A stretch of DNA of 64,000 bases from Hyphomicrobium sp. (GCA_022843145.1 JALHOF010000006.1:124001-188000), one strand, 5' to 3'; counted from the first letter of the stretch, positions 29,044 through 37,607 are shown. Made by a program: numbers and translations. The notes: generated from the sequence alone by a model not told the origin.

Positions 29044-30735
29044 TCAAGCGCCGACGATCTTGACCGATGTGTCCTCGGTGACTGTAATCGTCTTCTGGGC
29101 TTCGATGTGCTTTGAAATGACGTCCCAGATCGGCGGCCCTTCGGTGCCCTGGTTGACGCTGGCCCAGCCGGCGACAACGTATTCCTTCGCAGGATCCAGC
29201 GGCGCCTTGGTCTTCAGCATGGTCAAATCAGTGATGCGGCTGCCGATCGATTTCGAAATATCGATCGTGTAGCCGAGGCCGCCGGTGCGAACCATGTCGC
29301 CGCCCTGCTGATAGTAGGGATCGGGATTGAAGATGTTGTCGGCGACGTCCTCGAGCACTTCTTTGAGGCGCGCGCCGGTCATTTTCATCCGATAGCAGTT
29401 GGGATAACTCATCGCCGTGGCGTTGGTGACGTCCTCGAAGGTAATGTCCTGACCGGCGAGCACGCTCGTGCCCCAGCGAATTCCCGGGGACAGAGCAATC
29501 TCGGCGTCGCGCTGCTGCAGGATCGCGTCGCAGATGACGTTGTCGAACGTGCCATTGAAATTGCCGCGCCGGTACATGACGTTCTCGGACTTCCCGAGCA
29601 CGCGTTCGAGATCCTTCTTGTATGGCTCGCGATGCTTGGCGATCAGCGCCGCCATGTCCGCGTCGGGTTTGATTGCGTCGGAGAATACCGGGATCAGGCG
29701 ATAATTGAACCCCTTGATCTGCTTGTCCTTCACATCCAAGTCCAGGCGAGAAACAAACTTTCCGTGGCAGCCGGACGCGATCAAAAGCGTCTTGCCGATC
29801 TTCGTCACCTCGGGGATGGCGTCGTGCGTGTGACCGGTCAGAACCACGTCGATACCGGTGACTCGGCTCACCATCTTGCGGTCGACGTCGAAGCCGTTGT
29901 GCGACAACAGCACAACGAGATCCGCTCCAGCGGCCTTGGCCTTGTCGACTTCCTTTTGCATATCGCCTTCACGCAGGCCGAACGTCCAGTTCGGGATCAT
30001 CCAGCGAGGATTGGCAATCGGCGTGAACGGAAGAGCCTGTCCGATGACCGCGATCTTAGCCCCGCCGCGTTCGAACATTTGCTGCGCGGGGAACACCGGC
30101 TCATCGAATTCCTTCTCGCGGATGTTCTGCGCAAGGAACGGGAAGCCGAGTTTGGCCACGAGTTCCTTGACCCGCTCCTCGCCGAGCGTGTGCTCCCAGT
30201 GCGACGTCATGGCGTCCGGCTTCAACAGCGCCATGCAGTCGACCATGTCCTGGCCTTTGGTCTGCAGCGAGGTCCAGCTGTTGGTCCAGGTGTCACCGCC
30301 GTCGAGCAGCAGCACTTTGTCGCCGCGTTCGGCGCGAACCGCCTTGACGATCGTCGCAATGCGGTCGAGGCCCCCCATGCGTCCATAGGACCGCGCAAGG
30401 GTGCCGAAGTCGTTGTATGTCAGGGCATGTGCCTGAGCCGAGCCCGGCGCCAGCTTGAACATCTTCATGAACTCGTCGCCGACGATATGCGGGACGATGC
30501 CCTTGTTCTCGCCGACACCGATGTTGAGCGACGGCTCGCGGAAATGGATCGGCATCAACTGGCCGTGGATGTCGGTGACGTGCAGCAAGGTTACGTTGCC
30601 GACAGCGTCGAACTTGAGAAGCTCGGCTTCCGTAAGCTTGGCCTGGGCGGCCGCGCGGGAAACCGGAAAGCCCGAACCCGCCATGATCGCGGCGGTGGCC
30701 GCCGTCGCCGTCATGAAATCACGTCTCGAAATCAT
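29044..30735 (-). CDS. soxB: Thiosulfohydrolase SoxB
   Basis: The start at 30735 (MISRRDFMTATAATAAIMAG) gives a clean twin-arginine signal and has GAAGG nine bases upstream; product 563 residues. The metallophosphoesterase motifs are LHVTDIHGQL, LLDGGDTW, LSHNGFD and TGHTHD, followed by the 5'-nucleotidase C-terminal domain (NGTFDNVICDAI). SoxB is the dimanganese periplasmic enzyme that hydrolyses sulfate from SoxY-bound thiosulfonate. It lies downstream of soxYZ with a terminator-like hairpin between. Confidence 0.97.
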   Translation of the reverse strand: MISRRDFMTATAATAAIMAGSGFPVSRAAAQAKLTEAELLKFDAVGNVTLLHVTDIHGQLMPIHFREPSLNIGVGENKGIVPHIVGDEFMKMFKLAPGSAQAHALTYNDFGTLARSYGRMGGLDRIATIVKAVRAERGDKVLLLDGGDTWTNSWTSLQTKGQDMVDCMALLKPDAMTSHWEHTLGEERVKELVAKLGFPFLAQNIREKEFDEPVFPAQQMFERGGAKIAVIGQALPFTPIANPRWMIPNWTFGLREGDMQKEVDKAKAAGADLVVLLSHNGFDVDRKMVSRVTGIDVVLTGHTHDAIPEVTKIGKTLLIASGCHGKFVSRLDLDVKDKQIKGFNYRLIPVFSDAIKPDADMAALIAKHREPYKKDLERVLGKSENVMYRRGNFNGTFDNVICDAILQQRDAEIALSPGIRWGTSVLAGQDITFEDVTNATAMSYPNCYRMKMTGARLKEVLEDVADNIFNPDPYYQQGGDMVRTGGLGYTIDISKSIGSRITDLTMLKTKAPLDPAKEYVVAGWASVNQGTEGPPIWDVISKHIEAQKTITVTEDTSVKIVGA

Positions 30736-30794
30736 GGCACACCTTCTCGTTCGCCGCGAAAGCATCGCGCCGGCTTCTGGACACCTATCCATTT

Positions 30795-30832
30795 GCAAAA
30801 AGAAACTGCCGGAAAGCGGGGCTTTCCGGCAG
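30795..30832 (-). terminator. Rho-independent terminator after soxZ
   Basis: A perfect 11-bp inverted repeat (CTGCCGGAAAG / CTTTCCGGCAG) with a 5-base loop lies 8 bases after the soxZ stop. Read on the minus strand it is followed by TTTCTTTTTG. It sits between soxZ and soxB, so soxB transcription probably depends on read-through or its own promoter. Confidence 0.88.
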
Positions 30833-30840
30833 GTGGATTA

Positions 30841-31167
30841 TCAGCCGACGGTGACTTTCTGCTCGGCCTTGTAGACGGAGCCGTCGTCGTCGGTCCATTC
30901 GAACGTGAAGGTGCCGCTTGCAGGAACGCGAACGAAGAACGACTGGTAGGGGTTGGCGGAGATCGCCGGATGCCAGTCGGCCTTCAGGATCTCTTTGCCG
31001 TCGAACTTGGCGACGAACTGCTTGATGATCTTGCGCGGGATCGCCTTGCCGTCTTTGTCTTTGCGGTTGCCGCTTTCCATCTCGTGGCTGATGAGCGTCT
31101 TGACTTCGACGACCTCGTTGGCCTTGGCGGTGGCGGGCATGCGAACGCGGGGAGTGGGGGTGGTCAT
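30841..31167 (-). CDS. soxZ: Thiosulfate-oxidation carrier subunit SoxZ
   Basis: The 108-residue protein matches SoxZ throughout: PRVRMPATAKANEVVEVKTLISHEMESG, then a C-terminal FFVRVPASGTFTFEWTDDDGSVY. SoxZ has no signal peptide of its own and is exported with SoxY, with which it forms the sulfur-carrier heterodimer. AAGGA lies upstream of the start. It follows soxY by 62 bases on the same strand. Confidence 0.96.
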   Translation of the reverse strand: MTTPTPRVRMPATAKANEVVEVKTLISHEMESGNRKDKDGKAIPRKIIKQFVAKFDGKEILKADWHPAISANPYQSFFVRVPASGTFTFEWTDDDGSVYKAEQKVTVG

Positions 31168-31229
31168 TGCTACGAATCCTTCTGGATCAAGAGGAGGGAA
31201 ATCGGGTCACGCATCGTGCGCAAGTGGCC

Positions 31230-31694
31230 TCAGCCGCCGCAGCCGCCGATCGTGACTTTCACTTCCTTCTTGGCCGTGTAGATCTCGCCGTTCGACATCT
31301 CTGCGACGGCGACGATATTCTGCGTCTTGGCGAGACGGATACGGATCTGCGCCGCTGCCTTCGGGCTCATAGGCGAGAAATGATACTCGGCGAGGCCCGG
31401 CCCCGGATTGCCCTCGGCATAGAGCCGCACGGACTTCACGTAATCCTTCTCGGTCATCGGGCTCTCGACCTCGAAGTTGAGCGGCACCACGAGACCGTTC
31501 TCGGCGATCGATGGCAGGTCCAGCTTGATCTTACCCTCGATCAACTTCTTGCCCGTAAAAGCCTTCTCGATTTCGGCGGCAACGTGCGAGGCATCAGCGA
31601 AAACCGAGCCTGGCGCAATCGTCAGGACAGCTGTCCCGGCGGCGGCGGCGGCGAGAAATTCGCGACGTGTGCGAGCTGACTTGACATCACCCAT
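31230..31694 (-). CDS. soxY: Sulfur-carrier protein SoxY
   Basis: The 154-residue protein has a twin-arginine signal (RTRREFLAAAAAG) and ends in TIGGCGG, the conserved swinging arm whose Cys carries the sulfur substrate during thiosulfate oxidation. AGGGAG precedes the start by nine bases. It is the first gene of the minus-strand sox unit, diverging from soxA across a 483-base region. SoxAX loads thiosulfate on its Cys and SoxB then removes sulfate. Confidence 0.97.
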   Translation of the reverse strand: MGDVKSARTRREFLAAAAAGTAVLTIAPGSVFADASHVAAEIEKAFTGKKLIEGKIKLDLPSIAENGLVVPLNFEVESPMTEKDYVKSVRLYAEGNPGPGLAEYHFSPMSPKAAAQIRIRLAKTQNIVAVAEMSNGEIYTAKKEVKVTIGGCGG

Positions 31695-32177
31695 TGCAGC
31701 GGCTCCCTGGCGTCTTCTGTTGAACTTGGTTGGGCGCGACCTGGAACGCGCGTGCGTTCACGGCGTCGAGCCTCGAACTCTCCCGTCGGATCTGGATGCA
31801 TGATTGGCTTGAGAGCCCTCATGTCAATTGATAAAGCTCCAGACACATGCCGCAATTAGCATATATTGATGCACACTTGCAACTCCGGAAATCGTATACT
31901 AACCTTGGTCTAGTCTATGGCAAGACAGACGAAGGCGTATTGCGCGCTGCGCTGCACAATAGAACGGGTCACGACACAAGTCTTGATTGACGGCTGGAGG
32001 GATCCGCACGTGACTATGGCTCGGTGTCCGCTCACTGGTGTGAGACGTTACCGAGTGGGGACCGCCAGATAAAAAGAACGCACCGATGGCCGGTGGCTTC
32101 GGCGGGTCGCAACCTCGCTGACGTCGATCAGGATATCGAGTGTGAGAGAACTTCAGACCAGGGAGGATTGTCTGCTG
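31695..32177 (+). promoter_or_regulatory. Divergent control region between soxYZ and soxAX
   Basis: This 483-base stretch has no convincing gene. Bases 31820-31930 are clearly more AT-rich than the surroundings and hold TCAATTGA (31824-31831) and the inverted repeat GCAT-N6-ATGC (31859-31872). These are candidates for operators of the ArsR-type regulator at 34389. TATACT at 31895-31900 resembles a -10 element for the plus strand but has no good -35. A GGGAGG at 32161-32166 serves soxA. The operators are inferred, not matched to a known site. Confidence 0.5.
31800..31827 (-). promoter_or_regulatory. Candidate sigma70 promoter for soxYZ
   Basis: On the minus strand a perfect TTGACA (31822-31827) is followed after 16 bases by AATCAT (31800-31805), four of six matches to TATAAT. 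Transcription would start near 31793 and give a leader of about 100 bases before soxY. The -35 overlaps the palindrome TCAATTGA, which fits repression at this site. Confidence 0.45.
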
Positions 32178-33206
32178 ATGACCCATCGCATTCTAACCGC
32201 TGCGGTGATCGCTTCGTTGTCGATCGCTACGTTCGGAGCGTTTTCCAACGCCCAATCGGCGAAAAGTCCCGCGGAAGCATATGCAGAGCATGTGCGCCGG
32301 ATGGATGAGGCGGACAAGAAGGCTGCCGCAGCCGCTGCGAAACCTGCGCCGGCCGCCGCCGCGCCAGCTGCCGCACCTGCTCCGGCACCGGTCGCTGCGG
32401 CACCTGCGGCTCCCGCCCCTGCCGCTGCTGCAAAGCCTGCCGCTACTGCCGCCGCCGACAACAGTGAGAAGGAGATCGAGCGCTATCGCGAGATGATCAG
32501 CGATCCGATGTCCAACCCCGGCTATCTCGCGGTGGACGCTGGCGAGATCATGTGGAAGACGGCACGTGGAACCAAGAACGTCTCGCTCGAGACATGCGAT
32601 CTCGGTGCTGGCCCAGGCAAGCTCGAAGGCGCCTATGCGGGGTTGCCGAAGTACTTCGCCGACGCTGACAAAGTCCAGGATATCGAGTCGCGTCTGTTGT
32701 GGTGCATGGAGAACATCCAAGGGCTTGACACGAAGGACGTTCGCGCCCGCCGCTTCAGCAGCCCCGGCAAACCGTCCGATATGCAGGACCTCGTTGCCTT
32801 TATCGCGAACAAGTCCAACGGAATGAAGTTCAAGCTCCCGCTCGACCACGCCAAGGAGAAGCAATTCCTTGCGATGGGTGAGGCGCTATTCTATCGCCGC
32901 TCCAGCATGTCGGATTTCTCGTGCGCCACCTGCCACGCAGAGAACGGTCAGCGGATCCGGCTGCAGGGCCTTCCAAATCTGATCAAGGCGGGCGGCAAGG
33001 AGGTCCAGCAGACGATGGGCGGCTGGCCGACTTATCGTGTGTCGCAGAGCGCTCTCCGAACGATGCAGCATCGCATGTGGGACTGCTACTGGCAGATGCG
33101 CATGCCCGACGTCGCCTACACGTCCGACGTCACCGTGGCTCTCATCACCTTCCTGACAAAACAGGCTGAGGGTGGCGAGATCCAGGTTCCGAGCATCAAG
33201 CGCTGA
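32178..33206 (+). CDS. soxA: SoxA, monoheme c-type cytochrome subunit with Ala/Pro linker
   Basis: Start at ATG 32178 with GGGAGG upstream gives 342 residues and a signal peptide ending near NAQS. A low-complexity Ala/Pro stretch fills residues 49-93. The heme motif CATCH is at 249-253 and the ligand Cys303 is in DCYWQM. The N-terminal heme of diheme SoxA is missing; Cys140 (ETCDLG) and Cys176 (LWCMEN) remain and probably form a disulfide, as in monoheme SoxA proteins. SoxA with SoxX joins thiosulfate to the SoxY cysteine in the periplasm. soxX follows after 19 bases. Confidence 0.95.
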   Translation: MTHRILTAAVIASLSIATFGAFSNAQSAKSPAEAYAEHVRRMDEADKKAAAAAAKPAPAAAAPAAAPAPAPVAAAPAAPAPAAAAKPAATAAADNSEKEIERYREMISDPMSNPGYLAVDAGEIMWKTARGTKNVSLETCDLGAGPGKLEGAYAGLPKYFADADKVQDIESRLLWCMENIQGLDTKDVRARRFSSPGKPSDMQDLVAFIANKSNGMKFKLPLDHAKEKQFLAMGEALFYRRSSMSDFSCATCHAENGQRIRLQGLPNLIKAGGKEVQQTMGGWPTYRVSQSALRTMQHRMWDCYWQMRMPDVAYTSDVTVALITFLTKQAEGGEIQVPSIKR

Positions 33207-33225
33207 AGCGGGGAGATACGACATC

Positions 33226-33843
33226 ATGAAGAAAGCACTCATCGCCGCAGCCATGTTCGTGTTCGCTGGACCGGCTTACGCCCAGACTGCCGCGACGCCG
33301 ATCGATCCGGCCGTTCTCGATGCCGCCGTCAAAGCGGCTTGGAAAGAATTGACTCCGGAAATGCAGAAGCGGGTGGAGCAAGACGAAACCCAGAAGATCT
33401 GCTCGGAGACGCGCAACAACCCGTCGAAGGCACAGTTCGACGCCATCGTGGCGCGCGAGAAGGCGACGATCCAGTATCCTCCCGATGGCAAGATGCTGGG
33501 CGATTGGGAGAAGGGGAAGAAGTCCGCAGGTGACGGCTTCGGCTGGCGGATGCGTGACGACATGGAAAAGCGTCAGGCCGGCGGCAACTGCTATGCCTGT
33601 CACCAGATGGAGCCGAAGGAGATCACCTACGGCACGCTGGGTCCGAGCCTCGTCGGCTACGGCAAGCTGCGTGACTTCAAGGAGGAGGCAGTAAAAGCCG
33701 CCTATGAGAAGATCTACAATGCGCACGCGGTATTCCCGTGCTCGAATATGCCGCGCCTTGGGACCAACAAGTTCCTGTCTATCGACCAGATAAAGGACGT
33801 GACGGCGTTCCTGATGTCGCCGGACAGCCCGGTGAACAAATAA
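33226..33843 (+). CDS. soxX: SoxX, monoheme c-type cytochrome subunit
   Basis: ATG 33226, with GGGGAGA upstream, gives 205 residues with a signal peptide (MKKALIAAAMFVFAGPAYA). The heme site is CYACH at 122-126 and the probable axial Met175 is in FPCSNMPRLG. GTLGPSLVGYG between them is typical of SoxX. It takes electrons from SoxA as thiosulfate is bound to SoxY. An N-terminal helical stretch before the heme domain makes it longer than the shortest SoxX proteins. A strong terminator follows. Confidence 0.96.
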   Translation: MKKALIAAAMFVFAGPAYAQTAATPIDPAVLDAAVKAAWKELTPEMQKRVEQDETQKICSETRNNPSKAQFDAIVAREKATIQYPPDGKMLGDWEKGKKSAGDGFGWRMRDDMEKRQAGGNCYACHQMEPKEITYGTLGPSLVGYGKLRDFKEEAVKAAYEKIYNAHAVFPCSNMPRLGTNKFLSIDQIKDVTAFLMSPDSPVNK

Positions 33844-33869
33844 AGCCGCCCAACTTCGGCGTTGATCAC

Positions 33870-33903
33870 AAAGGAGCGGCCCGGTGACGGCGCCGCTCCT
33901 TTT
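33870..33903 (+). terminator. Rho-independent terminator after soxAX
   Basis: A perfect 11-bp repeat (AAAGGAGCGGC / GCCGCTCCTTT) with an 11-base loop ends in a T run and lies 26 bases after the soxX stop. It is symmetrical, with an A run on the left, but no minus-strand gene ends here. It ends only 14 bases before the next start. Confidence 0.88.
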
Positions 33904-33917
33904 CAATTGGATATCAA

Positions 33918-34343
33918 ATGACTCGCTTCACGCACGTTCTGATCTTAGCGATCGTTCTGCTCACGCTGCGACCAAGTTCCATGGTGGCGGCCGAGCTGGT
34001 GATGTTCGAGGAGGCCGGTTGCCCGTGGTGCCGCCGCTGGCATGCGGAAGTGGGACCTGGTTACGGTAAATCGCCAGAAGGGCAGCGCGCGCCGCTGCGC
34101 CTCGTCGATGTTCACCGCTCCCGACCGCAAGACCTGACCTTCATAAAGAAGATCCAAGTCACGCCGACGTTCGTGCTGATCGAAGGAGGTCATGAAATGG
34201 GCCGCATTACGGGCTATCCTGGAGCGGATTTCTTCTGGGCTCAGCTCGGCCAAATGCTTGACCGCATACCACCGGTAAAGGATAGCGCGACAAGGTGTCC
34301 GTCCAGCGCCCGTGACGCTTTGTCCGTGGGCAATTCCTGTTAG
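33918..34343 (+). CDS. SoxS-like periplasmic thioredoxin
   Basis: This 141-residue protein has a signal peptide (LILAIVLLTLRPSSMVAA) and a thioredoxin fold with the redox motif CPWC in FEEAGCPWCRRWHAEVG and a cis-Pro in VTPTFVLIEGG. SoxS proteins reduce and reactivate inactive SoxYZ in Paracoccus-type Sox systems. Position right after soxX and before an ArsR regulator fits the soxS/soxR arrangement. The extra C-terminal Cys (VGNSC) is notable. No ribosome-binding site is obvious. Confidence 0.85.
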   Translation: MTRFTHVLILAIVLLTLRPSSMVAAELVMFEEAGCPWCRRWHAEVGPGYGKSPEGQRAPLRLVDVHRSRPQDLTFIKKIQVTPTFVLIEGGHEMGRITGYPGADFFWAQLGQMLDRIPPVKDSATRCPSSARDALSVGNSC

Positions 34344-34388
34344 TATCCACGAAGCAAATTCGAATGCGGTCTACGTCGCCAGGGAAAA

Positions 34389-34748
34389 ATGGAAAAGTTG
34401 CTCCCTCAAGAAATTCTCCCGTCAATCGGTCGCGATGGAGAAGTTTCGCCCGAGCTGAAGCAGCTCGTTCATAATGCGCGTAAAGCCAGCGAATTCTTGA
34501 AAGCTCTCGCACACGAGAACCGCTTGCTGATCTTATGTCTGCTTTCCGAGCGCGAACGGTCGGTGACCGAACTCGAAAACTTGCTGGCGTTGAGCCAGCC
34601 GACGGTGTCGCAGCAACTTGCGCGGTTGCGCCTCGACGGGTTGGTTGAAACGCGCCGTGACGGCCGCACGGTCTATTACCAGCTCGCCGACGACGCGACG
34701 CGGCGGTTCATAAAGGCCGTATACGAAAAGTTCTGCAGCAAGTGCTGA
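34389..34748 (+). CDS. ArsR-family regulator, SoxR-like
   Basis: The 119-residue winged-helix protein has the ArsR fold, with LAHENRLLILCLLSERERSV, the recognition helix SQPTVSQQLARLRLDGLV and the wing RDGRTVYYQLAD. Cysteines lie near residue 50 (LILC) and at the C-terminus (FCSKC). Sulfur-sensing members such as SqrR and BigR also use a pair of distant cysteines to sense persulfide. It probably represses the sox units. AGGGA precedes the start by three bases. The link to sox control is inferred from position and cysteines. Confidence 0.88.
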   Translation: MEKLLPQEILPSIGRDGEVSPELKQLVHNARKASEFLKALAHENRLLILCLLSERERSVTELENLLALSQPTVSQQLARLRLDGLVETRRDGRTVYYQLADDATRRFIKAVYEKFCSKC

Positions 34749-34829
34749 ACCGTCAGCGTGTGCTTCAGGTCGTCGTCGCACCTCCGCGCGCCCTCTCTGC
34801 AATTGTTTCCGCTGGAGTGATCGGACGTC

Positions 34830-35837
34830 TTGCAGCCGCGAACCCACACGTTCTGCGTTGCCCCGATGATGGATTGGACGGACCGGCATTGCCGCGTGTT
34901 CCATCGCATCCTGTCGCGGCATGCGCGGCTTTACACCGAAATGGTGACGGCCGAAGCCATTCTGCGTGGCGATCGCGACAGGCTGTTGGGGTTCTCCGCA
35001 GTCGAACGCCCGCTGGCGCTGCAACTGGGTGGATCCAACCCGCGCAAACTCTCTGATGCTGCCGCGATCGCCGAGGATTACGGCTATGACGAGATCAATC
35101 TCAATGTCGGATGTCCGTCCGATCGGGTTCAGGAAGGGCGCTTTGGTGCGTGCCTGATGGCGGAGCCGCAACTGGTCGCCGAATGCGTGGCTGCGATGCA
35201 GCAGCGCGTAACCGTGCCCGTGACAGTGAAGTGCCGCATTGGCATCGACGATCAGGATCAAGAGGCGGATTTTACGCGCTTCGTAGACATCGTGTCGTCT
35301 GCTGGCTGCCGCCTCTTCATCGTGCATGCCCGCAAGGCTTGGTTGAAGGGGCTTTCGCCGAAGGAAAATCGCGAGATTCCACCACTCGACTATGGGCGGG
35401 TGCATAGGCTGAAAGCTGCCCGCCCCGATCTCACGATCGTCCTCAATGGTGGGGTCGACACCTTGGACGCCGCGGAAGCGCATCTCGCAGCGCTGGACGG
35501 TGTCATGATCGGCCGCGCCGCATACCACACGCCCTACATCCTGGCGGCCGTCGACAGCCGGCTATTCGGCGGAACCGATCCGGACATATCCCGTGACGAC
35601 GCACTCACGCGTCTTCTCCCGCACATTGAGCAGCACCTTTCCTCAGGCGGGCGCCTCAACAACGTGGTGCGTCACGTCCTAGGACTGTATCAAGGGCAGC
35701 CAGGTGCGCGCCGCTTTCGACGTCACCTGAGTGAAAATGCCGTCAGGGCAGGCGCTGGGATCGAGATCCTGCGCGAGGCGATGTCACTGGTCTGCGGCCG
35801 AACTTTGGACCTCGCGGCGCCGCCCGCGGCGGAGTGA
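34830..35837 (+). CDS. dusA: tRNA-dihydrouridine synthase DusA
   Basis: The 335-residue FMN enzyme has the DusA signatures: FCVAPMMDWTDRHCR at the start, ALQLGGSNP, DEINLNVGCPSDRVQEGRFG with the catalytic Cys, IVHARKAWLKGLSPKENRE, and GVMIGRAAYHTPY. It reduces U20/20a in tRNA. The start must be TTG 34830, because an in-frame TGA lies at 34818 and the catalytic barrel begins a few residues later. It is not related to the sulfur genes on either side. Confidence 0.95.
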   Translation: MQPRTHTFCVAPMMDWTDRHCRVFHRILSRHARLYTEMVTAEAILRGDRDRLLGFSAVERPLALQLGGSNPRKLSDAAAIAEDYGYDEINLNVGCPSDRVQEGRFGACLMAEPQLVAECVAAMQQRVTVPVTVKCRIGIDDQDQEADFTRFVDIVSSAGCRLFIVHARKAWLKGLSPKENREIPPLDYGRVHRLKAARPDLTIVLNGGVDTLDAAEAHLAALDGVMIGRAAYHTPYILAAVDSRLFGGTDPDISRDDALTRLLPHIEQHLSSGGRLNNVVRHVLGLYQGQPGARRFRRHLSENAVRAGAGIEILREAMSLVCGRTLDLAAPPAAE

Positions 35838-35846
35838 GGTGACTTG

Positions 35847-36737
35847 ATGGATTTGAGCGCGATGGCGAGCGGTCTCGCTTTAGCCAATGCGGGGCCGGTC
35901 GCGCTTGATGTGAGCGGTGTCAGCCTGAGTAATCTGGCGATGCTTGCGGCGGCGCTCCTCGTTGCCGGGCTATTCACGGGCTTTTTGTCGGGCCTGCTGG
36001 GAATTGGCGGCGGCGGCGTTCTGGTCCCCGTGCTTTATGAGACGTTCGGCGCCATCGGTGTCGAACCCGGCATCCGGATGCACATGTCGCTTGCAACGTC
36101 GCTGGCCGTGATCGCGGTGACATCGTGGTCGTCGTTCCGGGCTCACAGGACCCGCGGATCGGTGGATGTGGATATTCTGCGGCGATTGGGGCCGTGGGTT
36201 TTCGCTGGCGTTGTCCTCGGCATCTTGGTCGCGAGCCGATCGTCCAGCGATGGCCTGAAGTGGATGTGGATCGTGTTCGGATCCCTGATGGCGCTCAAGA
36301 TGGCGCTGGGCCGCGACGACTGGCGTCTAGGCTCCGAACTACCGAAGGCGTTGGCGGTAGACCTGTTCGCTCTGGCCGTGGGGTTCGTGTCCGTGCTCAT
36401 GAGTATCGGCGGCGGCGCCTACATGGTGACGCTCATGACGCTGTACGGTCGCCCGCTGCTGCAGGCGGTCGGAACGTCGTCCGGCTTTGGTCCGTTGATC
36501 GCGATTCCCGGAACGCTGGGTTTTGCATGGGTAGGTTGGGGTGTGGACGGATTGCCACCGCTTTCACTCGGCTATGTCAGCTTGATCGGCGCAGCGGCCA
36601 TCATTCCGACCGGTATCCTCGCCGCCCCGTGGGGGGTCCGATTGGCGCACGGCATTCCGAAGCGGCGCCTGGAATTGGCGTTCGCAACGTTCCTGGCCCT
36701 CGTGGTGACGCGGTTTGCGTTCAGCCTGCTTGCTTGA
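35847..36737 (+). CDS. TauE/SafE-family membrane transporter (possible sulfite/sulfur-compound exporter)
   Basis: The 296-residue protein has about eight membrane helices and the duplicated TauE/SafE motifs: GFLSGLLGIGGGGVLVPVL in the first half and FVSVLMSIGGGAYMVTLM in the second. The family exports sulfite, sulfoacetate or related anions. Its place inside the sox region suggests removal of sulfite made by thiosulfate oxidation, but the family also includes carriers of other anions. ATG 35847 follows an in-frame TTG three bases earlier, 9 bases after dusA. Confidence 0.88.
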   Translation: MDLSAMASGLALANAGPVALDVSGVSLSNLAMLAAALLVAGLFTGFLSGLLGIGGGGVLVPVLYETFGAIGVEPGIRMHMSLATSLAVIAVTSWSSFRAHRTRGSVDVDILRRLGPWVFAGVVLGILVASRSSSDGLKWMWIVFGSLMALKMALGRDDWRLGSELPKALAVDLFALAVGFVSVLMSIGGGAYMVTLMTLYGRPLLQAVGTSSGFGPLIAIPGTLGFAWVGWGVDGLPPLSLGYVSLIGAAAIIPTGILAAPWGVRLAHGIPKRRLELAFATFLALVVTRFAFSLLA

Positions 36738-36792
36738 CCGCCAGGTTCTTGCTTTGATCTGAAAAAGCGGCAATTCAACGAGGTTCGTCGAC

Positions 36793-37461
36793 ATGACAGC
36801 ATTCGGTCGAACGATGCGCGGCGGTACAATCGCAGCGTTCAGTCTCATGGCTCTCGGCATCACATGTGTTGCCGAACCGGCGATGCCGCCACCCATCGGA
36901 CCGGACACGCCGGCAGTCACGCCGATCAAAGGCGATGACGGCATCTATCACCAGAGCTGGTTCGCCAAATCGTTCCTCGATCTGAAAGAGGATCACGCGG
37001 AAGCCAAGGCGTCAGGCAAGCGCTTCGCGGTCATCTTCGAACAGCGCGGCTGCAGTTACTGTGTCAAGATGCACACCGATGTTCTGTCCAAGCGCTACGT
37101 CAACGATTATGTTCGCGAGAACTTCACAGTTCTGGCGTTTGACATGTGGGGCTCGCGTGAAGTGACCGACTTCGACGGGTCCAAGATGCCCGAAAAGAAG
37201 CTCGCCGAGCGATGGGGCGTCATGTTCACGCCAACGGTCGTCTTCTTCAAAGACGATCTCAGTGGACTCGATGGCAAGTGGGGGCAGCCTCTGGAAGTCA
37301 CGCGGATGAGTCTGGGCGTGGGGGCAGGAACATTCTACGACCTCTTCACCTGGGTCCGCGTGAAGGCCTACGAGAAGGACCGCAATTTCCAGAGATTTCA
37401 CCTCGAGCGCGTGAAACTGCGCGACGAGTTGGCAGCGGTGCCTGGAAAGCCAACCGAATAG
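36793..37461 (+). CDS. soxW: SoxW-like secreted thioredoxin
   Basis: This 222-residue protein has a signal peptide and a thioredoxin_2-type domain with the active site CSYC in FEQRGCSYCVKMH. GVMFTPTVVFF holds the cis-Pro. SoxW proteins near sox genes look just like this, with a long helical tail (YEKDRNFQRFHLERVKL). It may keep SoxYZ or cytochrome thiols reduced in the periplasm. It is the second thioredoxin in the sox region, 2.5 kb from the SoxS-like one. Confidence 0.87.
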   Translation: MTAFGRTMRGGTIAAFSLMALGITCVAEPAMPPPIGPDTPAVTPIKGDDGIYHQSWFAKSFLDLKEDHAEAKASGKRFAVIFEQRGCSYCVKMHTDVLSKRYVNDYVRENFTVLAFDMWGSREVTDFDGSKMPEKKLAERWGVMFTPTVVFFKDDLSGLDGKWGQPLEVTRMSLGVGAGTFYDLFTWVRVKAYEKDRNFQRFHLERVKLRDELAAVPGKPTE

Positions 37462-37607
37462 ACCGTGCCTTCTCGGCCGTTCCGGCAATTGATGAAGCAG
37501 CGTCCGTCTGTTCACGATAGCTTGGCGCAGTTCGTGACATGGCAAGCAGGCCTGTCCATAGTCGCTGGAGGGTCTAAGCTGAGCGGCGCGGCGCGCGGAG
37601 TGAGCGC

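Noticed and set aside
29632-31281. A 549-codon plus-strand frame over soxB, soxZ and the end of soxY
   Set aside because: It is antisense to well-identified genes and shows only Arg/Asp/Val-rich shadow composition.
35847-36737. The TauE/SafE protein as SoxT
   Set aside because: SoxT belongs to the YeeE/DUF395 family; the two halves here carry TauE/SafE motifs instead.
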